Positions 48,501-57,500 of a stretch of DNA of 64,000 nucleotides are shown piece after piece. The translations under genes and the position numbers were made by a program. The notes under the pieces are model-generated. The model did no database searches and was not told the origin of the DNA. It saw only the letters and a list, made by a program, of their open reading frames with translations. Position 1 is the first letter of the stretch. Every line of letters starts with the position of its first letter. The stretch lies in contig JAIGNY010002845.1 of NCBI GenBank assembly GCA_020152595.1, positions 533,501-597,500 on the forward strand, read 5' to 3'. This DNA is from Chiridota heheva (Eukaryota > Echinodermata > Holothuroidea > Apodida > Chiridotidae).

Positions 48501-51500
48501 GTGCCAAATCCCGTCTATGTGCCAAATCCGTCGCCAAATCCGTCTATGTGCCAAATCCGTCTATGTGCCAAATCCCGTCTATGTGCCAAATCCGTCTATG
48601 TGCCAAATCCGTCTATGTGCCAAATCCCGTCTATGTGCCAAATCCCGTCTATGTGCCAAATCCCGTCTATGTGCCAAATCCGTCTATGTGCCAAATCCCG
48701 TCTATGTGCCAAATCCCGTCTATGTGCCAAATCCCGTCTATGTGCCAAATCCGTCGTCTATGTGCCAAATCCGTCTATGTGCCAAATCCGTCTATGTGCC
48801 AAATCCGTCTATGTGCCAAATCCGTCTATGTGCCAAATCCCGTCTATGTGCCAAATCCCGTCTATGTGCCAAATCCCGTCTATGTGCCAAATCCCGTCTA
48901 TGTGCCAAATCCCGTCTATGTGCCAAATCCGTCTATGCCAAATCCGTCTATGTACCAAATCCCGTCTATGTGCCAAATCCCGTCTATGTGCCAATCCCGT
49001 CTATGTGCCAAATCCGTCTATGTGCCAAATCCCGTCTATGTGCCAAATCCGTCTATGTGCCAAATCCGTCTATGTGCCAAATCCCCCGTCTATCCCGTCT
49101 ATGCCCAAATCCGTCTATGTCTATGTGCCCGTCCGTCAAATCCGTCTATGTGCCAAATCCGTCTATGTGCCAAATCCCGTCTATGTGCCAAATCCGTCTA
49201 TGTGCCAAATCCCGTCTATGTGCCAAATCCCGTCTATGTGCCAAATCCCGTCTATGTGCCAAATCCCGTCTATGTGCCAAATCCCGTCTATGTGCCAAAT
49301 CCCGTCTATGTGCCAAATCCGTCTATGTGCCAAATCCGTCTATGTGCCAAATCCCGTCTATGTGCCAAATCCCGTCTATGTGCCAAATCCGTCTATGTGC
49401 CAAATCCGTCTATGTGCCAAATCCCGTCTATGTGCCAAATCCCGTCTATGTGCCAAATCCCGTCTATGTGCCAAATCCGTCTATGTGCCAAATCCGTCTA
49501 TGTGCCAAATCCCGTCTATGTGCCAAATCCCGTCTATGTGCCAAATCCCGTCTATGTGCCAAATCCCGTCTATGTGCCAAATCCCGTCTATGTGCCAAAT
49601 CCCGTCTATGTGCCAAATCCCGTCTATGTGCCAAATCCCGTCTATGTGCCAAATCCCGTCTATGTGCCAAATCCGTCTATGTACGTCCCAAATCCGTCTA
49701 TGTGCCAAAATCCGTCTATGTGCCAAATCCCGTCTATGTGCCAAATCCCGTCTATGTGCCAAATCCCGTCTATGTGGCATGCGAAAAAGTCAACAAAACT
49801 GGGATGAGAAGACGGATAACTACATGAAGACGAGTGTTAAGTGTAGACCAGCAAAGATCTTTGTCACGATCAAGCATGGCAGTACTGCAGTACGGGACCA
49901 TCTTACTCAGGAGGCGGTGACTTGTTACCAGACTTGAAACCCTATTTAAACAAAATCACAATAAATCTGTGAATAAACAATGAGTTTTGAATAATAACTT
50001 TACCAGAGATTTAGGTTGGGGAAGGAGGAAGGATAGGGTGGAACTTTACTTAAATTCTGGGCAATTTTTGTTGTTTTTTGGGAAATTTCATTCCTTTCCG
50101 GCCGGACAATTTTTTACAATTTTTAGAAAATTTCCGTAATTTTTTGGTCAGACTGATCAATTTTTGAGAAATTTTAGCTAATTGTTTAAGAAATTTTAGC
50201 TAATTGTTTAAGAATTTTCGGGGAAGTTTTCAATTTGTGGGAGCTTTCTTTTAATTTCAGGTCAATTTTTGTTGATTATCGGGCAAATGTTCTTCTTTTC
50301 CGGGCAAATTTCTTCCATTTTCGGAACATTTTCTTCCATTTTCATGCAGGTTTATGATAAACTTCCTTTAATTATTGGGAAATCTAGCTGAGTCGGGCAT
50401 GATTCAGAGTACATTTTACATGTCTGCGCATTTGCCTGACTATACAAAATTGGTACCCAAGTATTATATTGTCATCATCATGCCGAGTCGAGAGGGCTTG
50501 ACCCATATATCTAGCAGAGTAGGGCATAATTCCCTGCCCGACTAAGATGGGTATCCGGCCGACAGGCGGCTGCTTCCCCCGCCTCGTACACGGCCATGGT
50601 CATATCTAGGGAATGAATAAAATATTATACATAATAATCTAATCTGATCTAAACTGCTAAACAGTGCATCCGACATTTTACTTCTCTGCCCCACTAAAAT
50701 CGGTGCTCAAGTATCATATTGTTGTCACAGGAAGGCATGACCCCAATAAATAGCCAAGTCGTACATGATTTTTGCTCTACTTGTATGGGTATCTGGCCGA
50801 CAGGGAAAGGGAGGGAGGGGGCTGTAGCCTTCGCCTTGTACGGCCATGCGATCAAGACGTGTTTCATACTCTCAACTATACTGCATGCAACAAGGCATGC
50901 CAGGTTGAAGTTACAGTCCATTAGATGTAAATGTTTCAGTATGTTTTCTACCATCCTCCCTTGTCAGCTTGTAGAAACAAAGAAGACATCTTAAGACCTC
51001 AATATTCATGTCAAAGGATCGAGCTCTCCGTGAAGGGAATGGGAATCCAAACCTACAGTTTTGCACAAACCCATTATAAAGGTCCCATATACTGATATAC
51101 AACTTTTAATTTCATATCTTTGATGTACTTCTACGTTCACAGGTGTGACGAAACCCCCATCATCAATACCATCAGCTTCTCGTGCTGACAAGAGCGAATC
51201 AAGTTGCCGACACATGGTCGAGAATTTGTCTGATGTGCATGCATCTGATTTACCAGATGGTAAGAATTGCCGCCTTTTATTTTCTTTACAATTCATGACG
51301 ATAAGATGATTGCCAATTCGACTTGATGAAGTACACGACGGCAGTGGCGGATGTTGGTGTCGTGCAGGGAGGTGCAGCTTTACCTCGAGGGGAAGAGGAT
51401 AGGGGTGGGGGAGGGGGGATAATGTCCACTCAATTTTCGAAAGTAGGCTGCGCATATATATCAGTCAAAATATGTCAATCGTACAATATTTCCCGGGCAA

Positions 51501-54500
51501 TTTGGGAGATTAAGGAGCAACAGTGTAGCCGAGCAGGCGGACAAATGAAATCGTCCGTTATTTTGGTGCGGTGCCATCACAACAACACATACATATTCTT
51601 ATAATTTTTATTGCAGGCATCTGCCCATTTGTAGCTTGGTTGAGGCCATGATTTTATGCAGATTTTGAGATGGACAATCCCAGTGTTTGACCCAAAAATG
51701 TACAAGGCGGCACTTGGGTTAATGTACATCAGTACATAATTTTTTAAGAACTTCAAAATCGATTTTAGATGTGAATATTCCGCCTTTTCTTGTGTTTGCT
51801 CTATGGTTGTCATTTTACCAAGAAACCACAATATATCGTCGAAGTTTGCCATCCTAGACTAAAATTTCCCATACTCTCACGTCAGAATCCTTACCAAACC
51901 ATCGGGTAAAAAGATTAATTTTACATTTAGCTATCAGATTAAGTTCGTCAAAGGTGTATGAGGTGGGGAGCTCTAACTAGACCACGCCCTTGTTTACTTT
52001 CAAAATTTTATTCACAATTCTCTTACAGAATAATATTCTTCAATCAAACTGCTGATATTTATCAATCAGCTTCAACCGCTTAATCAGTAATGTTTGACTT
52101 CAGGTGCATTGATATAAACTTAAGATTGTTCAGATAATTGTATCTTGTGTAATAATTCTTGAGCCGGTTTACTTCTTTCGTTTTTGGTACAGGTCTTGCA
52201 ATTTTGAGAACGACTGTTGAGGAGGCTGTTCATTATAGCGTTTTCTGCAAGTTGACTGTCATCCCCAAAGGAAAACGTTTCGGGCCGTACAAAGGGCGCA
52301 TTGTTCATCCAAGTGAAATCAAAGCAAATGACAACACCAACTTCATGTGGGAGGTGAGTTGATGAAATACCCCATCAATTACTTTAACCAGGAAAGTGAC
52401 ACTAGACACATCCCTGCTGTTACTACCAGTGTTTTTGTCACTACGTTATACACATATATAAGCATGGCAAGCGATCAGGGCCGATAACGTATTGGTTGAT
52501 CGATGCTTCGACGACGTGCATGTTGAATTTCCTTAACAATGTTCCGACAACGTAGTTGCGATGTTGCCGAAGTTCCGACGACATTTATGTTGCAGAAGTT
52601 CCGACGACGTGCATATTGCCGAAGTTCCGACGACGTGCATATTGCCGAAGTTCCGACGACGTGCATATTGCCGAAGTTCCGACGACGTGCATATTGCCGA
52701 AGTTCCGACGACGTGCATGTTGCAGAAGTTCCGACGACGTGCATGTTGCAGAAGTTCCGACGACGTGCATGTTGCAGAAGTTCCGACGACGTGCATGTTG
52801 CAGAAGTGCCGACGACGTGCATGTTACCGAAGTTCCGACGACGTGCATGTTGCAGAAGTGCCGACGACGTGCATGTTGCAGAAGTGCCGACGACGTACAT
52901 GTTGCCGAAGTTCCTATGGTATATGTTGACGTGTGATGTTGCCGAAGTTCCGATGACGTGTTGCCGAAGTTCCGATGACGTGTTGCCGAAGTTCCGACAA
53001 CGTGTTGCCAAAGTTCCGACAACGTGTTGCCAAAGTTCCAACAACGTGTTGCCAAAGTTACGACAACGTGTTTCCGAAGTTTCGACAACGTGTTGCCGAC
53101 AGGACATAACCTCTTAACCAATTGTGGAATCACGGCAATGCGTGATGGAAAATTAGTAATGCTTCTTCTCTCATTGTTATTTTTCAAACGCCAGGTTGAA
53201 TATAGGTTGTGTTTTGATTTTATTAAAGAGGAGATTCAATGCACCTCTTCCCTTGTTGGCATCAATACGGGCATTAATAACATGGTTTATGCAATTGTTT
53301 TGACAGATCTTTGAAAAAGGCAAACTTGCATACTTCATCGATGGTCGCCATGGTTGTGGTAACTGGATGAGTTTGGTAAACAGCGCCCGCTTTGCCCAGG
53401 AGCAAAATCTCATCGCTGTGCAAACCGGCAAAGATATTTATTACGAAGCTTGTAAGGACATCCTCGGGTAGGCAATAATGCAATTCTTTTCTTCAATGAA
53501 ATGTTTGTAGGAACAACATATAGATTATAGCTTTTCAAATTGAACTTGGTCATACAATACCAACGAAATTTAACGAGGGATCTTGTCACACCAAGGATAT
53601 TGCTTGATACAGCACCAGTAAAATCTGCTACAATGTACCGGTTACGCCACTTTCACTGCAGTTCATTCATTCATTTATTTTCCACATTCTTTAACATTAT
53701 ACAAAATATTTACATAATGTGAAGTAAGTCTAAAAAAGCAAGAGCTTAAGCAAGCGCAGGCCACCTTCTCAAATTACAAAATATCAGAAAAATAATTCAA
53801 AAAATATTGACCTACTAAAAATATCAAGATTTACAATTTTCAACTTAAAAATATATACGATACAACCTCTACAACACCCCCATTTACATAACCCACCCTA
53901 AACCGGACCCTTCCACGTCCTTACCCACCCGCTATACAGATGTGCTCAGTAATAACATTTAGTAACAAGACATTTTTTACAAATTTGTTGGTAAATAAAG
54001 AGAATTAGGTGATGTTATCAAACAGAGGATCAGATTATTCCAGAGTTTAGTACCCAATTTAACAAACTGATTTTTGTTGGCAATGGTATTAAAGCTGAAT
54101 AAATGATATTATCGTAGTGTCTGGTAAAGTGATTAGGAATACTTTTGTTTGGTTGTAGTTAAATTACAGAGCGTAGATGGTAATAACTTGCGATTTATTT
54201 GAAACATTTTTTGATTGGCTTGGACGTATCAGTTTTATCCACATTAAAACAAAAATTGACATTAAAAGTCGAGTTGTTTTAACACCATAAGTTTAGGATA
54301 TTGTATATAAGTTTAAATCCCTGGGTCCATTGAGCGTTCGTCAAGCTTTGGCATATGATTCTCCATCCAGTCTATTGTGTAGTTTTTGTTCTATAGGGCA
54401 CGGAGCTTTTAGTGTGGTATGGGGACTCGTACCTTCAGTTCATGGGGATTCCAGTCGGAATTAAAACTAACGCACTTAGTCAGAGCATACAACATGACAA

Positions 54501-57500
54501 CGCGGTTGACAGTAAGTAAACCTTTTATTTGTCAATTATAAGAGACGTCAACTTACGAATCAGTCAGAGGAGGGGAAGATGGAAGGAGTTAAGAGGGGGT
54601 TCTCATGTTGCATATCAGTTTTCCAGCAATGTATGTTGATCAGTTGATGGTAATTAAAATCCTCCTAATACATGTGCAAATGTTTCACTTAGATAATGTC
54701 AGTCATTTTCCTGCGTTACTCATTATCTATTTTCAAATTGAACATCAAACCACCTAAGTGTTTCATATCGGGTACTGCTTACATGGCAGGGCTGCTTACA
54801 TGACGGTACTGCTTACATGGCGGGGCAGCCTACATGGCGGAGCTGCTGCTTACATAGCAGGGCTGCTTATATGGCAGGACCGGCTGCTTGCATGACAGTC
54901 CCGGCTGCTTACATCACAGGCGCGACTGCTTACATGGCAGGCGCGGCTGCTTACAAGGCAGGCTCGGCTGCTTACATGGCAGGTCCGGCTACTTTAGATG
55001 GCAGGTCCGGCTGCTTTAGATGGCAGGTCCGGCTGCTTACATGGCAGGTCCGGCTGCTTACATGACAATTCCGGCTGCTTACATGGCAGGTCCGGCTGCT
55101 TGCATGGCAAGTCTGCTATTTGCATGATGGGGCTGCTTGCATGGCAAGGCTGTTTGCATGGCGGAGCTGCTTGGATGGCGGGGCTGCTTGTATGGCGGAG
55201 CTGCTTACATGACGAGGCTGCTCACATGGCGGGGCTGTTAGCCTGACAGGGCTGTTTTTATGGCGGGGCTGCTCACATGGCGGGGCTGCTCACATGTCGG
55301 GGCTGCTTACATGTCGGGGCTGCTTACATGTCGTGGCTGCTTACATGTCGGGGCTGCTTACATGTCGCGGCTGCTTACATGTCGGGGCTGCTTACATGTC
55401 GGGGCTGCTTACATGTCGGGGCTGCTTACATGTCAGGACTGCTCACATGGCGGGCTGCTTACATGTCGATGCTGCAGGGGCTGCTACATGTCGGGGCTGC
55501 TTACATGTCAGGGCTGCTTACATGTCGGGGCTGCTTACACATGTCATGTCAGGGCTGCTTACATGTCGGGGCTGCTTACATGTCGGGGCTGCTTACATGT
55601 CGGGGCTGCATGTCGGGGCATGTCGGGGCTGCTTACATGTCGGGGCTGCTTACATGTCGGGGCTGCTTACATGTCGGGGCTGCTTACACGTCGGGGCTGC
55701 TTACACGTCGGGGCTGCTTACACGTCGGGGCTGCTTACACGTCGGGGCTGCTTACACGTCGGGGCTGCTTACATGTCGGGGCTGCTTACATGTCGGGGCT
55801 GCTTACATGTCGGGGCTGCTTACATGGCGGGGCTGCTTACATGGCGGGGCTGCTTACATGGCGGGGCTGATTCAACGTTTTAGGCGACGAAATATGGGCA
55901 GGAGGGAGAAATTAGCATTTCATTAAAAATCAAATAACCATTCACTATTTTCTTATTGTCCCAGCATATTGATGAAATCCTCCGGAGAGGTTTATATTCC
56001 AAACAAACAAATTTCAACAAAGATCATAATCCATTCGTCATTCATACTTGCATTAATACGCATGCGCATACTCAATCAACACATTTCTGCCATCTTTTTT
56101 TACAGATGGAAAGGAGGGTTTCCAGTGTGACAGATGCGGCAAGGTCTTTGCGTACAAAGAGTACAGAGACAAGCATTTGAAATACACACGGTGTGTAGAC
56201 CAAGGCGATCGGAAGTTCCCCTGTCATCTTTGCTCAAGATCTTTTGAGAAGAGAGATCGGTTACGAATCCATGTTCTTCACGTTCATCAGAAACATCGAC
56301 CTCACAAATGCAATGTCTGCGGGAAAAGTTTTTCACAGGTAATTCCGATGACGTCATCCTTTTCTTTTCTTGGCCAGGCATGCATTGGTGACTCATGGGG
56401 TGAGGCAGGGACTTATCTTGGATATCTTTATAGGGTGAAGGTTTTGAGGATTTACATCCTAGGAGTGGGGTGTCGGCTCAGAAATTCGTAGAGCCAAAAA
56501 CAAAAAGTTATCCCTTACAAAAAGTCCATATCTGGCTTTAATAAAGTTTATATCTGGATAAATAAAGTTTGATTTGGCCAGATAAAGCCAGATATAACCT
56601 TGATTAAAGTCAATTCGATATACAAATAAAGTTTGATCTGGGCAGGTAAAGCCAAATATAAAATGGATTTAATGCAAAATTTGATATACAAATAACGTTT
56701 GATATGGCCAAATCAAGCCAGATATAACTTTGATTAAAGTCAATTTGATATACATATAAAGTTTGATCTAGCTAGGTCAAGCCAGATATAACCTTGATTA
56801 AAGTCAATTTGATCTTTGCCAGATCAAGTTTGATTGGAAATTCCAGATCAAGTTTGATTTGAGCCAGATCGAATTTGATCTGGCCAAATTTATTTCTGCC
56901 AAATTCTTTATCTGGAATTTATATCTTATCCATCTGAAATTTTTGTAAGGATCATCACATTAATCCATATTGACCGGTACAATTTCTACAACAGCAACCC
57001 TTTTACCATGCTGCTACAAAATGGCCACAGAGATACATCATTATGTCCAAATGGCCACAGAGATACATCATTGTGTATTTCTTGTGTTCGCAGATAATCG
57101 AAAGTATAATCGGAAATTGTCAGACCATTTAGCAAATAAAGCGAAAAATTGGTATCAAATTCCCTTCGGCTTTTATCCCATTTTTGCCTGCCACGACGAA
57201 AAAAGTTTAATAGTAAAACAAAACAACCATCTTCTACTGATCATGCGTGTGGGTTATAATTTGAGAAGCTTTAATGTATACAGTGGCAGACTGGAGGTTA
57301 GAATTCCATCAGGAAAGTCTGAGCCGTTCAGCAGTTTTTCACGCTTTGTAAGGCATATTAGACACTATTTTGAAGCCGGGCGGCACTAGGACGAGGGAGC
57401 ATTTGTCATTGGATCGACTGGTCAGTCCGCCCATGGATGTATGTCATAAAATAGTGCAACGGTGTAATCCACTACATGATTATAGAGCAAAGTGCATAAA

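Larger units (their letters stand above)
43093..51142 (+). other. PRDM14 intron 2
   Basis: About 8 kb. It holds a SINE with ~98-bp flanking direct repeats (44.0-44.5 kb), a MITE-seeded 3.6 kb array (46.0-49.8 kb), a low-complexity run (50.04-50.40 kb) and a diverged direct duplication (50.44-50.85 kb). The open frame at 43678-43932 and others show no recognisable protein. Confidence 0.7.

Noticed and set aside
46020-49937. Plus-strand open frames of 367 to 1,040 codons with CQIRLCAKS/VYVPNP-like periodic translation, and shorter minus-strand MAHRRDL frames
   Set aside because: They are the three frames of one stop-free 17/18-bp repeat. Unit length is not a multiple of three, frames drift with each one-base length change, and there is no unique protein sequence.
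52475-53187. Open frames up to 210 codons with RRNFCNMHVVGTSATC periodicity
   Set aside because: By-products of the CpG-rich 26/22-bp array in intron 4. Both strands and all frames are open.
54817-55926. Three ~200-codon open frames (GLLTCRGCLHVGAAYM)
   Set aside because: By-products of the 17-bp array. The Cys-rich look is a translation artefact.
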